This document shows, one piece after another, positions 1 through 12,300 of a stretch of 64,000 nucleotides of DNA. The translations under genes were made by a program, and so were the position numbers. How positions within the stretch are numbered: position 1 is the stretch's first letter; each line of letters starts with the position of its first letter. The notes under the pieces are model-generated. The model was given only the letters and a program-made list of their open reading frames with translations. It did not search any database and was not told the DNA's origin. This DNA comes from Apus apus (lineage: Eukaryota; Chordata; Aves; Apodiformes; Apodidae): positions 5,456,001 to 5,520,000 of the forward strand of contig NC_067294.1 in NCBI RefSeq assembly GCF_020740795.1, written 5' to 3'.

Positions 1-639
1 TCCTAAATAATACCAGGTGTCATTTCTTCTTGTAAAAACTGGGAAATTCTAAAACACAACTATATGCCTACATATGCATGCAAAACTGCATGATGTTACA
101 TAAACCAGAGTAATTAAAAATAAATTTTGAACACCAAGTAAAGATGAAATATGCCAAGAATGTTTATCAGTTCTGTAGCTGGTATATTTGGTTAACAGGA
201 CTAACACATGAAGCTGGTTCTGCACAATTCACAAATGTAAAAAGCACATTTTATTATCCACATAATTGTGTGAGCATTTTTGCACATCGTGGGGGGCGGG
301 GTTTAAAAGGGAGGGAATTTTTTTGTCGTTGATACCATTATATTCTAACAGTTTCTGTCCCCAGCCAGGGCTATCAGCCATACACACACAGGACTAGTTT
401 TCACTTGAGCAGCACCCACACAACTTCACCCCTGGCCCAACCACCGCACAGTTTTCCTTCAGATACTAATTAAAAACTACGTCTTACTTCCAGCTTCTTA
501 TTCCTGACAAAACAAACCCATAAAAGATACAACGGAAAACACCCCAGTAATGCAAGGCAGCAGGAGCATGACAAAGAAACCATTCTGGCAAGGAAAGGAG
601 ACCATCCCAGCCCCCCCGGTACAGTTATCTGGCCTCCCT
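1..639. other. TBC1D9B: Intron 1 of TBC1D9B (partial)
   Basis: AT-rich sequence that becomes GC-rich toward the CpG island. No exon, RNA gene or recognisable transposon was seen. A G-rich run at 290-312 is the only notable composition. Confidence 0.6.
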
Positions 640-745
640 GTGCAGCACACCCGCTGGGGAGGCCTGACCGCAAACAGCCCCGGCAGGGGCCGGCGCTGCA
701 CGGACCCGGCCGGGAGGCAGCAGGCTCGGAACGCGGGAGGGCCCC

Positions 746-866
746 GACAGGAGGGGTCCCGACAGGAGGGGTCCCGACAGGAGGGGCCCCGACAGGAGGG
801 GGCCCGACAGGAGGGGGCCCGACAGGAGGGGGCCCGACAGGAGGGGGCCCGACAGGAGGGGGCCCC
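746..866. repeat. 15-bp GC-rich minisatellite, 8 copies
   Basis: Eight tandem units beginning GACAGGAGGGG start every 15 bases (746, 761, 776, 791, 806, 821, 836, 851). They differ mainly in the trailing TCCC, CCCC or GCCC. The array lies in intron 1 of TBC1D9B, about 340 bases past its donor. A unit length divisible by three leaves frames open on both strands, which explains the proline/glycine-rich ORFs here. Confidence 0.95.
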
Positions 867-1209
867 AGGACGGGGCGATGCTTGACACCTCTGCGGGTGC
901 CGCGAGCAGCTGCCACCGCCACCGGGCGCTGCCGGGGGGGCTCTCCGGGGCCACCACCGCGAGAGGACACGAGTGGGAAGGCGGGACGGGCTGGCCCCCC
1001 GGCGGGGCCTGCGTCCCCCTCAGCTCCGGCCCCGCAGCAGCCGCCGTACCCAGGCGGGCAGCTGCAGCCCCGCGGCTCTGGGGCAGCCCCTCCGCCTCCC
1101 GGGAGCCACGCCGGGCCCTCCAGGGACACGGCACGAAGGCAGGAGCCCCGCACCCTCCTGCCCCGCGCAGCCCGGGCCGGATCCTGCCCTCAGCCCCGCC
1201 GCGCCTCAC

Positions 1210-1327
1210 CCGTCAGGCCGCCCCCTTTGCCGTGTCCCCGCCGGCGCTGAAGCAAGAAGAATGGGTTGGCCCGCTCCGTCACCCACAGCGCGCCGGCCAG
1301 CAGCACCTCCTCGGGCCCCAGCCACAT
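1210..1327 (-). CDS. TBC1D9B: TBC1D9B coding exon 1 (5' partial gene, continues left of the window)
   Basis: Codons 1-39 plus one base of TBC1D9B, a large TBC/GRAM-domain protein of the Rab GTPase-activating family. The ATG at 1327-1325 opens [10 protein letters not shown], followed by [12 protein letters not shown] and [14 protein letters not shown], which I recognise as the TBC1D9B amino terminus. The donor is ACGG|GTGAGG after 1210, phase 1. The frame stays open upstream to an in-frame ATG at 1426, but that stretch is low-complexity Ala/Pro/Gly from the CpG island, so the inner start is preferred. The other exons are beyond the left edge. Confidence 0.93.
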
Positions 1328-2866
1328 CGCGGCGGAGCGGCGCGGCTCGGCTTGGCGGGGCCGGGCTGGGCCGGGCTGGGCTGGGCCCGGCCGGGGCGCG
1401 GAGGCGGCGCCGGGGGGAGCGGCCACGGGTCACGGGGCCGCCCCGCCCGCCACGGCGCCCTCTAGCGGGCCGGCCCTAGCCCGGCAGGGCCCCCGCAGAG
1501 CCGCGGGTTCGAGCCCCGCCGCGCCGGGACCGCCCCCCCCCCCGGTGCCACCGCCCCGTCCCGGCCTGGGGGCAGCTGGGTTCACCCGCTCTGCAGGGCC
1601 CTGTCTCTGCCCCGCGGCGCCTGGGGGGCTGCGGGAGGCATTCGCTGGGCACTCGGCCTCCGCTGGAAGGGCCTTTGTCAGGGCGGCTCAAGATACGGCA
1701 AGAGCAAAATGTCTTCAAAAAGTAAGGCAGATGAGAAATCTGCGCGTGCAACCCCGGGGGCCCCCCTGAAGGTGCCATCAGCTGAGATAGGTTGTTCAAG
1801 TGCTCCCCTCCGTGCTGTCAGTTAGTGGCAGGGAGCTACAGCCTCCTCCAAACTGCTGCCCCGACATAGCTGGGGACACGGGCAGCGCTCCCGCCCCGGC
1901 GAGCCTTGCATCTCCCCTCTGGAGGGATGGGAACTCGCTGACCCTTTGTGCTGCAAGACACACACAGCCCCAGCATCTCTGCCCCATCAAGCCAGCCCAT
2001 GCCCTGCCTGGCAGCCAGCTCCGTTCTGGGCCTCATTTTGCAGCTCTGGAGCTCACGTGGGGCTTCTGATCAAGTCTAAGGATGGTCTTGCAACAAACAG
2101 GAGAGCAGGAGATGTGGTTCCTTCTCGCCTCTTGGTGATGAAGCAGCTTCCCAATAATTTAGTGAACTGCTATTCTAGCGTCAATAAACATTAGAGTCTC
2201 CCTGCAAACTCTGAAAGCATTACAACAGCAGAAAATGTTGGCATTGACCGTTTCCTTGCTTATTGCCCAGCTCCCAGGAAGGTGGGAATGCCGTGTTTTC
2301 TTTAGGCTTAGCCCTGGGATGATCTATCTTCTGTGTTAGTGCAGTGCCCTAATCCCAGCTGGAGCCTTTGTACACTACTGTAATATAAATATTTACTAGT
2401 TGGCTGAGCTTCTAAGGCTCTGCCTTCATCCTGATGGCATGGCCGTGTTTAGGAGCAGCACGGTGGTTTCTGAAGGCTGGATGTGCTGTGGGAAGGGTTC
2501 AAGCACTGGGGGAAGATGCTGAAGGATCCTCCTCTGTGTTTCTGTCTCTGTTCCTGCTCGCTGTGTGTCATCCTTCAGGTGGCAAACACTGTGGGAAGGG
2601 GGAATAGTGTCTCCTGTGTATTCACCAGCCACTTTGAACCAAGTGGCCTTTAATAGCCTAGGATTTCAAGGCACTAGTATTGCAAAATAAAGCCGTATTT
2701 ACAGCAAAGTGGGAAAAAGCCTCTGTGAAAATGAATCTTTTGACACTGTTGTTTCACACTGTCCTATGATACATATACCTCTGGAGAGACAGCAGTCCCT
2801 GAGCAATGCTCTCATCCTCCTGCATTCTGAGAGACACCAAGCTCACAAACTCCTTTTCAATTGCTT

Positions 2867-2872
2867 TTTATT
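2867..2872 (-). terminator. Candidate polyadenylation signal AATAAA (minus strand)
   Basis: TTTATT on the plus strand reads AATAAA on the minus strand. About 20-40 bases downstream, the minus strand has a GT-rich stretch (GTTTGTGAGCTTGGTGTC) resembling a downstream element. This makes it the best-looking distal 3' end for RNF130, though the implied 3'UTR would be about 6.4 kb. Confidence 0.3.
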
Positions 2873-5844
2873 GAAATGTAGTACATTAGCAAACCCTAAC
2901 TAACCGGTATACACTGGTAACATATTGGCATATACCACGTAACTACAATAACAGTGTTATACTTACACCAAAAACATGTCAAGAAGTTCTGCTGCTGTCA
3001 AGCTACAGTTTCACAAGGGCTGGGAAAGATCCGATTGTGGGGAGGGCAGTGCACTGCCCATGCCTGTGTTCCTGTCACTGCTGGCATTTTCAGGTTACGT
3101 GGTCACACCAGTGTGGTCCACCTTGCAGCAGGCCAGGTGAAACAGACTTTTCACTTCACACACAAATTGGGTTTTTGTTGTTGTTGCTTGCTGCAGCCTC
3201 CCAAGCCCAAAGGCTGGAGAGTGCCCTCTCTGCTGGGATAAAATGATCCTGCTTCGGGGCATTCTGTGCATAGTTAGCCATGGCCTTGAGCAGGTGATCC
3301 TGAATAGGCTTAGTCGTACAGAGAAGCTGTTAGTATTTAACATTTACTTGCAAACTGCAGCAGGGCTGGCTGGACAAGCAGAAGAGTGATGCGATCACTC
3401 AAGTTTGCTCAGAAAGGTTATTCCCCTTGAAAGGACTAGTGTGGCAGATCTTACCAGTGCGGGGAGTTAAGTCTAGGTGTACAAGGTGGAAAAAGTCTAC
3501 CTGCTGATGTGGTTCAACCAAGAAGGCTCCTTTTTCAGGCAGCACCTTCCAGTGCAAACTCCAAGTGAGCCCCGTCAGGCTGGGACGTCGGGACGCAGGA
3601 ACCGCACGATCTGCCAACAGGAGCTGTGCTTTTACAGCCCCAAACGCCCTATTAAACTTTCTTGGCTTGAGAGTAGCAAAGAGCATCAACTTTATTTTCA
3701 GCTTTCATGTACTGGAGCACAGGAAAGTGGCTGAGATGTTTTCTGTAAGCTCCTCCCAGTGCAGCCCAGGTAGGTGCAGAGGCTGCGGGCAGATAAAGCT
3801 GTTAGTGCCCGAGGCAGGCAGAGGGTGTTACAGACACGGCAGATCCAGAGCAAATCTAGTGATCTGACGCCATTGCCACAACCCAGCAGAGAGGCTCTGT
3901 TGGGCTCAGGTCCCCTGCGGGGTTCAGACAGCTGAAGACCGAGTTAGAGCCCCAGAGCACATGGGAAGCAGCAAAAAAAAAAAAGAAAAAGAAAAAGGCA
4001 AACAGCACAGCAGACACACACAGCCCAGCTCAGGGCAAAGATCAGAAAGCTCCTTGCTCCTGAGGGGCTCAGCTGCAGTGATCTGGGGGTGGCTGCAACA
4101 GAGAAGGGAACAGTTTGTGCCTGCAGGAGTAAAGGACCCTTCACGTGCACGTCCAGCAGATTTTTGGGCTGCAAAACCCCAGTCCCAGCTGTATGACAAT
4201 GGCTCATGTTACACCCCAGCCTTGTACTGAAATCACCCCAAATAGCATTGTCTTTCCAGCAAAACCCTATGTACTTCTTACTTTGCAGGAATATCAATAC
4301 TTAATTATTAACTCTTCAGGGAAGAGGCTGTTTTTGGGTAACAACTTATATTACAGGCCCCCCCCACGCCTAGAGACCCTGGACATTATTGTAATAAAAA
4401 AAATAAATATTCAGACATTATTGCACAACCTACACATCCATCTCTGTTCATCTGGGCATCTCCATGAGTCTAGTGGGCTGAAGAGGGAAAGGATGCTCCA
4501 TGCAGGGATCCACAGAAGGAGCATCATCCCACAACAGCAGCACATGTGCCACACAACATGCTTTGGCTGAGAGTAACCCACCAGGAAGCTCCATGCTCCC
4601 ATGGACCATGGTGCTGGTTGGGAGCCCTGAATTCCCTTTGGAGGGCCTGGCATGGTGATGGCACAGTGATGAGGGAGATGCTGGAGGCCAAGTGGATGGC
4701 AGTGCCTGCATGGTGACCTTGGGCCCTTGGGAGGAGGAGGAAACCAGTAGTAATCGATGGGGTGGTAGGGCAGAGAGAAATTGGGGAGAATTAAGAATGT
4801 TTAGGAATGTTACAGGCTTTTAAAAACGGTAGGTGAACAAAAAGATCAAACAAATGACACATAAAAGGGTGTCAATTAGTGCTGCTTTGCAAAAGCTCAT
4901 GCAAGTGGCTTCATCCCCTGCAAAGCACTTCACAAGCACCAGATAAACCTGACAGGCCCCTGTGAGGTAGGGATTTTGGCCAACAGGATGGGACATCACC
5001 GAGGCAGGGGGGGTTGCCCAGCACCGTGGTCCCACACTGGGAGCAAAATCCAGGCTGGAGCCCTGTTCATGTCACTGCATCCCACCAGGTAGGGGCAGGG
5101 GCACCACTTCCTCTTGATTATTTCAAAGCCATTGGAAACAAAGCAGAAATGAGCACCAACCAGCAGAAGTACAGTCCACCTTTCTCCTGATTTCCCCAAA
5201 ACCTGGTTAATTGGAGCCTCTTTCCCTCTCTCAGCCCCTCCCCTGCTCAGCGTGCCAGGCACAGGCTGCTCTCATGGCAGAGCCCTGCTGTGCAGTGAGT
5301 CTAACAGGGAAAGGGAAAAGTGAAGGGATCTTTAAATATAACAACACATATGCAAGCTGCCATGGCACATAATGCACTCTTCTGCACAGCCTGGAAAATT
5401 AGGTCATGTATGGATGTGTAATATGGGGTGAGAAAGGAGCAAAAGCTTCACCTGTGAAGTTCAAGGTGGGGTCTCTGCCCTGAGCCCCCCTTGCCCTTCT
5501 CTCCCCACCCTGCAGGGCTCCAGACTATTAGCTAAGCAAAAAAAACCAACACACCATATGTTCAGCAATTAAGTCACTCCCTGATAATCAGGCTGCAGAG
5601 CTGCCTGAACTTCAGCTCAACCCTGGTGCCTTCATCCTTCAGCTCATGACCTATGACTCGGGCATTATCTCAAACCTAAATTGGGCTAAACGAGTCCTGG
5701 AGCCTCAGCGCGCCCCTGCAGACCTCCCTCTGCTTTTCAGCAGCTGGGAAAGCTCTCGGCTCTCCCAAGCCTTTGCACTCTTTTACACGAGCTTTTTTAA
5801 TGAAAACAGATGTGTAAAAGTCGCATAACATGGTCCTAAACACA

Positions 5845-5850
5845 TTTATT
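5845..5850 (-). terminator. Candidate proximal polyadenylation signal AATAAA (minus strand)
   Basis: A canonical hexamer on the minus strand, about 3.4 kb past the exon 9 stop. The downstream region is only weakly T-rich. Another minus-strand AATAAA lies at 6,792-6,797. Either could be a proximal RNF130 end. Confidence 0.2.
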
Positions 5851-8800
5851 TAACTATTTTTGGTCTTTCTTTGGCTTATGTAGGATATCTGGCTATTCCT
5901 ATAGAGTCCTAGAAGCAAGGGGACAGTGCAAACAGAGACCAACACATGAGCTCACTGGAGGGAGTGACTGTGTCCTTAAGTAAATTTTAACATGCTTGAA
6001 ATTTAATACTTAATGTTAGTATTATAGCTAAAAAGCACACTTAACAGTCTGGTTTTTTTTTACTGGCAATTATCCTCTAAGAACACAAGCAAACCTTGAT
6101 TTTACAAATGTCTCACGGAAACATGCAAAACTTTCATCGAACGTGAGGCTGAGAAAGTGAGGTGCTAGAGTTTAAATAGTTTAGGGAAAAATAGTTGGAG
6201 ATAAATGCTTTTTTTCATATGTAGAAGTCATAAAATTAATGCTTTCTGTTAAAAAGCACCCTTCTTAAGGTTTTTTAAACCTTAAACATGATTTTCCAGG
6301 TTACTGGCACAGACAGTTTCCTGGTAGATTGCAATATTTCACTTCCATGAAATGACTCAACCACACACAGCACCACTGCAGCAGAACAAGAACAACGATG
6401 CTCATCAAGCTTTTTTAAAAATATTGATTAATATTAAAAGGAAAACCTCAAACTTACCAGCACAGCCCAGAAAAATCACCTATGTTGCTGTGGTGCCTCC
6501 TCCCCATCCTAGATCTGACTAACCAGAAGAAGGCCTGCTGCAGCACGTCCTAGCGTGCAGGGACCAATTGCTTGAACAAGCTTTTAATTTTTCCAGTGTT
6601 GCAAGATTTTCCAGATCCGGGATGTCAGTTATAATCAACAGCTCCCTGATTCAAGATGCTACAGCACAAATGCATTTTTATATCACTATGCCAGACCCTG
6701 AGCTCCACAGAGGCAAATCTTCCCTCCCCCTGCTTAAAACCAAGATGCTTGGTGAGAAAGGAGGAGATCTAGCAAAATACAAATGACGTTATTTATTATT
6801 TTGTCTTTGAGGGCTTCATATTTTCTAAGATTTCTTTTAATATCCATGCCTTTTCTAGCTTTTATATATATTCTGGTGCATAGCTGGGGCAAATGGTCTC
6901 AACTGGAGCTGATAAACCACCAGTTCTGGTTTTGTGCCGAAACTGTGCCCGGGTCACATTCCTGGTGGCCTTGGGGCAAATCCCTCTGGCAGCCCCTACA
7001 GGCAGGATTTTCTCAGACCTGCTGTGCAGTGCTACCAGGGGCTCTACCACCCCAAACCCCTTTTGGGGAGGCTCTGCACGTTAAATACACATTTGTGTAT
7101 TTAACCCTGAACACCCAGGTGTCTGTTGGTTTACTGCAACCTGACTACCCCCCGCACAGATAACAAGAAGCCGCCCAGCATCCTTGGGAGGTGGTGAGAT
7201 TTCTCTGGGGTGCTTGTTTTCGGAAGCTGCCCACTCTCACGTGCCTGCCTGCTGGGATCTCACAGGTGTAATTACAACTGGGGTTGCTCAACCAGCCCTT
7301 CTGCTATCCCCCAGCCCTGTACAGGCCTGAGCACAGCTCAGCTCTGCCCCAGCTCGCCGGCGCTGCCCCCACCCTGCACATCTGCAAGGACAGGAAGGAT
7401 GCTGCCCACGACCTGCTCCTCAAGCCACCAGCTGGCGTTTTCTGCCACCTTCACTTTTGCTCTGTAGGAGAAAGTGGGTGTTCAAATTGTGCTCTTAAAA
7501 AAAGTCTGGGGTTCAAGCGTATTTCTGGAGCGAGCTGGATGACAATAAAAGTGCATTTGGTAAATACAAATGTAGGCATTACGAGAAAAAACTCCCTACA
7601 CTTCACACCACCCACCCTTGAATTATCAGATTAAATAAAGCTGATGCACAGCAACAAAAGTCAAAGCATGCTCAGCAAAGAGGATCATTTCCTCATCTTA
7701 CAGAGCTGGGGTTTTCTTTTTCTCTTAAACATCCGTGTTAAAAGACACAGCTGAACCACACATCAGGTAAGGATATATGTCAAGGCGACTGCCATACCAT
7801 TAGAAAAACATAATAAAGGAGGGGAAATCCCCCTGCTTGTAGCAAAAGCATATGAAATCAAAGCGTGGCAGGGTATGTCTTACCTTTCTTTTTGGCTTAA
7901 CTGATTTCTCAAGGCTCCTATACAGAGAGTGAAGCTTTGCTGCACGTCACAAGGACACAAATGTGTTTCTACACCTACAGTAACTTAGACTGCAATGGAG
8001 AAAAATCCAAACATTCATTAAACAGCTACGCATTGTCCGGTAGGAAAAGGTGGAGCAGAAGCACTTGGTCCTCCACATCTGCTCATTTGAGGAACACTGT
8101 TTATGACTTAACTCCAGAGGTTCCTCTCCCACTCCCCATTTCTGCATTGCTCTTTCAGAAACTTGCAAACAATATAATTTTCCCCACCTCTTTTGTCACC
8201 CGCTGGTAAAATGGATTTTTCCTGCAGAGTGTCTAAGTGGTGGCTGCTTTCCTTTCTTCTGCTGCTTTCTGCGTTCCCATTATTGATGTCAGTGGGAAAG
8301 GGCACAGCTTAGAGAGTGTGTTTGTTATTTAACTGTTGCAGATCTCAACAGGAGAACGGGATAAGAAGCTTTCCTCCTTTCTTCTCTGTGTAATGCAAAC
8401 ATGCTGGCTCTTAAAAAACCTCAGTGAAAAATTCAGTGGATTTTTTAACCCTCCTACCCCCCAAAAAAAAAAAAAAAAGTGAGAAAGAAAGCTAATTAGA
8501 TTCCTGCATATTTCAAAAAGTCTAATGGTTTTCAGGTAGATCAAGTGCTGGTTCTGTGAATGTCCTCTCTAGAGAAAGAGACTCACTTGACTTGAGCACA
8601 CGGAAGGACCAAAAGTACATTTTGTGTAGGCCATTTTTCTCCTGCGTCAATCAAATTGGAGAAAAGAAAAACAAGCAGCAAGTTCCTTGAAATCTTTCTG
8701 CAAATGCGTGTCCTCTCTGCAGCTGTCACATCAGACTGGCTTGCCATTGTCCAGGGTTATGTGGGTTGTAGGAAACTCAATGCACTTATAAGTCCCTTTC

Positions 8801-9286
8801 AGAAGGGGCTGTTTCACAGTAAGGTTATGGATTGACCGAGATACACAAGTGCTTTTACCAGTCACTGGCCATCTCCTCTACAACCAGTTCCCTTTCAGAC
8901 ATTGCCCAACAAGCTGGACAGTTAAAAAAATGGAAAGAGCAGATGCCTGTGTAAGAGGCACATTTGCAGTACAACACAAACTCTTAGGACCATCATAAAA
9001 CCTCTCCTGCATCGCCGCGGCTGGGCCGACACAGCTCCCCATGCTGTTACTCAGCAACTTCCATCAGACAATCTTGCTGGCACGCAGCTCTTTGTCAGCT
9101 CAAAGATGCCACCACCCTCAGAAGCCACCATAGCTGGTCTTCATCTTTGCAATCGAGAAGGTGGGTTCGTGTTCTGGAAAAAGCAGCTCTTCTTCAGACA
9201 AAGGAGATCCATGGAAAGAGTACACAACAATAGGAATGAGAAATGAAAAAAATGGAAAAAGGGCCAGGAAGGAGCATGGATTCCTT

Positions 9287-9396
9287 TCAGGTTTTGTTCT
9301 CGTCATACATGTCCAAGGCAGGTTCGATGGTTGAGAACTCGCTCTCGTAGACCAGGCTTCGAGGGGACAGAGAGTTACGATGAAAGAAGTGACCAC
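9287..9396 (-). CDS. RNF130: RNF130 alternative terminal exon 9 (acidic C-terminal tail)
   Basis: A strong acceptor (pyrimidine-rich tract, then TTGTAG|GT) precedes 110 bases. Joined directly to phase-1 exon 7, they encode 36 residues and a TGA at 9289-9287. The tail starts SGHFFHRN, continues SLSPRSLVYESEF and ends MYDENKT. It is hydrophilic and acidic, with no membrane segment, and gives a 423-residue protein. If it follows exon 8 instead (donor after 17632), the frame gives only WSLLSS and a stop, so this exon also serves as 3'UTR in that form. Assignment rests on frame, splice sites and protein-like composition; I do not firmly recall the annotated isoform. Confidence 0.75.
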
Positions 9397-12300
9397 CTAC
9401 AAGAGGGAGAACAAAACCTTGTTAGGAATAGACGTAAACAACCTAAGAACTGAGGAAAGTTCATCCTCGTACACAGTTGCTGGCTGCAAACAGAGTGTGT
9501 GGAAAAAATAGCCGCCCTTTAACACAAACCAGTAAGAGCCACGTGAAGCGGTTCACCCCCGCTCGTGTGCTCCCTGCCAGTTCAACACAACTGCTTTCCC
9601 TCTGCATGAACAATCCCACCACAAGTGGTTCTTTCAGGTAAAACAGGTCAAGTCTGAGCAAGGCTGGGGCAGGCTGGAGTTTCACGCTTGGTGCTTGCTC
9701 TTTGATTTACAGCCTTGTAAAGCAGGCACGTGCTTCCTTGAGAAACCCAGGAACCTTTGGTAGGTGCTCGGTTCCCTATGCTGTGCTCCAGCACAAAGTG
9801 CTTTGGCACCAGGTTGAAAGGAATTCTGCTCCTGGACCTCAAGGTCACCAAGGATCCTCAGACTGCTGCTGCTGGAAGCCTGACCTCTTCCAGAGCTCAG
9901 CAACCTCCATCCACCTAGAGCCACCTTCTAGAAACAGGCACCTACATATTTCCTTGCACAGAACCAAAGGAGAACCAACAGTCTTCTCCAGTTTTGGTAA
10001 CACCCAAAACAAGCACTGAGTAGCTTAGTGTGAGGAATGGAAGTTCATTCTTTTCCTTGGTGACCCAGTGTTCCCATGGCTCTCCAAACCCACAGGTTTG
10101 TTGTGCAAGGAGCCCAGCCCTACCCCTGTACAAATGGTTCTCTCTGAAAGCATCTATCAGATCAGGCCCTTGGCCAAAACGTTTCATTACTTGGTTTCTT
10201 GATCCCAGGGGGGATTAGCTGGGAGCAAGGCTGCTTAGATTACAATGTGCCAGGCAGCCACACGAGCCAAGTTGGAGCAACTGAAAATCTTCCAAGTTCA
10301 TCAAGAAGGCACTTAGCAAACCAAGGTGCCTCCAGCTTCAGGCATCAGTGAAGCAAGACACTTAGGGGATTGCAGTTTTAGCCCTGGCAGAGTTTAGGTG
10401 ATTAAATCCTCCTTTCTTTGCCAAATTTTGAGTCCAGACTACACCCTTGTGAAATAAAGAGCTTACAAAAGTGTAAGAGGGAAGAAGAATTCAGCAGCTA
10501 CTGTGCAAAATGCCTTTTCTCCTTCCACACTCATCCAGGAGACAAGGAAAAAAAAAAAAAAGAAAAAGAAAGAAGTCCTTATTAGGATTAAAAAGAGAAA
10601 GCCAGAGTTATAATCAGATCCGTAGAATTGTTGAAAAAGCAGAAGCAAAGATGAATTTTGCACTTGTCAAAGCAGAGGCTTCATACCAGCACTGGCTGAA
10701 AGAGCCAGGCACACTAGAGAGGCTCCACGCAAACTCCTTTTGCAAGCTGTGACAACAAGCTGCCCTCCTCACCTGCAGCAGACTCTAGCTTGAGCTGCAC
10801 AGCAACTGTGTGCCCAAGTCAAACTCTTGCTCAGAACAGCAGCAAACTGAAGCTGGGCAACATACCTGCTGGCCTACACCCCCTTCAAACCTCTCTTTTA
10901 TCACCAAGAGCCAGCACACACACTCATTCCAGCATTTGCACAGACCAGGGGAAGTTCTCAAAGACAAATTAATTTATTTTTCATCTTGCAGTTAACCCAA
11001 ACAATTGCAATTAGTAGTTACATTGCATGGGAGTGAATTGCTCATTCTGCCAGAAGAATACACCCATGTACGTGGAAGAAGGGTACTGTGTTAGAATATG
11101 CTTTGCAGAAGCAGGTGGTAAGGAATGACGAACACCCACTTTCAAGATCTGGACCCTCTCCCATATTTACAGGTTTGTAAAACTGGGCAATGCTTCAAAT
11201 CAAAAGAAAAAAAAAATTAAAAAAGCTGAGTTTTTGAGGGAACAAACTTGGAACTATGACTTCCAGCTGATCAGTGTGTCTTCAAACAAAAACCCTGAAA
11301 CTACTTTGAAATTATACCAGATACAACTGATTTCAAGATTCTTTTTGAAACATGTTACAGTTCAGGATCATTTAATTTGTGATGACATGAGTCTCCACTT
11401 GCAGTTGAAATAAGCCATGGATAGTGGATGTTTCATCTCCACCCACTGAAATGTCACATACTGAACAGCCAATGCTGAAACATAACAAAGGGGATTCTAC
11501 AAGCTCAGTGTTGCTTTTGTTTTTATTACACGAAAACCAAACAAGGGATTATGAAGCAGACAGCCCAGGCCATCATTTCCTCTGTGTGTGCCCAGGCTCC
11601 CACTCCAGCAGGTTCAAAGGAGAGATTTAATCAAAAGGCAGACAGGTCATCTGACAACAAATATTTTAAATTAATCTGGAGAAGAGCACTGTATATCCAA
11701 CACCTCTAACATTCTTTACTGTGACTTCTTCTTGTTGCTTGTTGGCAAAAGAAATTTAAGCCACCCACTGCCAGGGAGGCTACATATTTCCATACAGATA
11801 CAAATCTCCTGGCTTTTGGGATACATCATTCATTCTTTTCCTCAATGTCTCTCTCCTCTACTGTTCAGCACAGCCCACCCAGCACAGAAAACCTAGCTGC
11901 TGTTCAGGGCTTTTCAACACTCAATCTTCAGATGCTCCAATAATCAGGTCGGTACCACTGCCCACAACTTACTGCTAGAGAAACAGTCAGCAGGGCACAG
12001 TGACCCAGCTCCACTCCTCCTCATGTAGAAAATTGCTACTGTTTGTTTAAAAATGTGGCATCAGTCCAGTACTCAATTTATGGAACAAATGTATTTTAAG
12101 GACAAGTAGAAACATCCACAGTTCCACATTCGGCTTATGAAGCCGTTCTTCCTATTTTGCACTTATCGAGAAGGATCAAGATTTATCCCTGAGGTATGGA
12201 AAGAAATGGGAAGTCTGCTCTCATTTCTAATACATGAAAATGAATCCTTCAGTGCTGTCTCCCACAATTCTTCATCATATACTTAAAAAGAACTGTTCAG

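Larger units (their letters stand above)
640..1650. promoter_or_regulatory. TBC1D9B: CpG island and promoter region of TBC1D9B
   Basis: The stretch is very GC-rich with dense CpG and spans the first coding exon, the 5'UTR (just above 1327) and the start of intron 1. Runs of GGGCCGGGCTGGGC-type sequence at 1,360-1,395 can serve as Sp1-like sites. No TATA box is evident, as expected for a housekeeping start. The transcription start is inferred to lie within about 1,330-1,500. Confidence 0.75.
1651..9286. other. Intergenic region and presumed 3'UTR of RNF130
   Basis: This is the space between the TBC1D9B promoter and the last RNF130 coding exon. The right part is presumably the 3'UTR of the long RNF130 transcript, whose end is not certain. 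Short ORFs here have no recognisable domains. It includes short A-rich runs near 3,973 and 8,463. No complete mobile element was recognised. Confidence 0.5.

Noticed and set aside
470-1209. Proline/glycine-rich ORFs on both strands near 470-1,209
   Set aside because: They are produced by the 8-copy minisatellite and CpG-island composition. The true coding exon here is the short TBC1D9B exon at 1,210-1,327.
1328-1426. An upstream in-frame ATG extending TBC1D9B by 33 residues
   Set aside because: The extension is low-complexity Ala/Pro/Gly, while the recognised TBC1D9B protein starts MWLGPEEV at 1,327.
9118-9396. A 92-codon minus-strand ORF beginning MVTSFIVTL at 9,396
   Set aside because: It is a different frame of the same exon. 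The frame that fits exon 7 phase 1 gives the acidic tail ending at 9,287.
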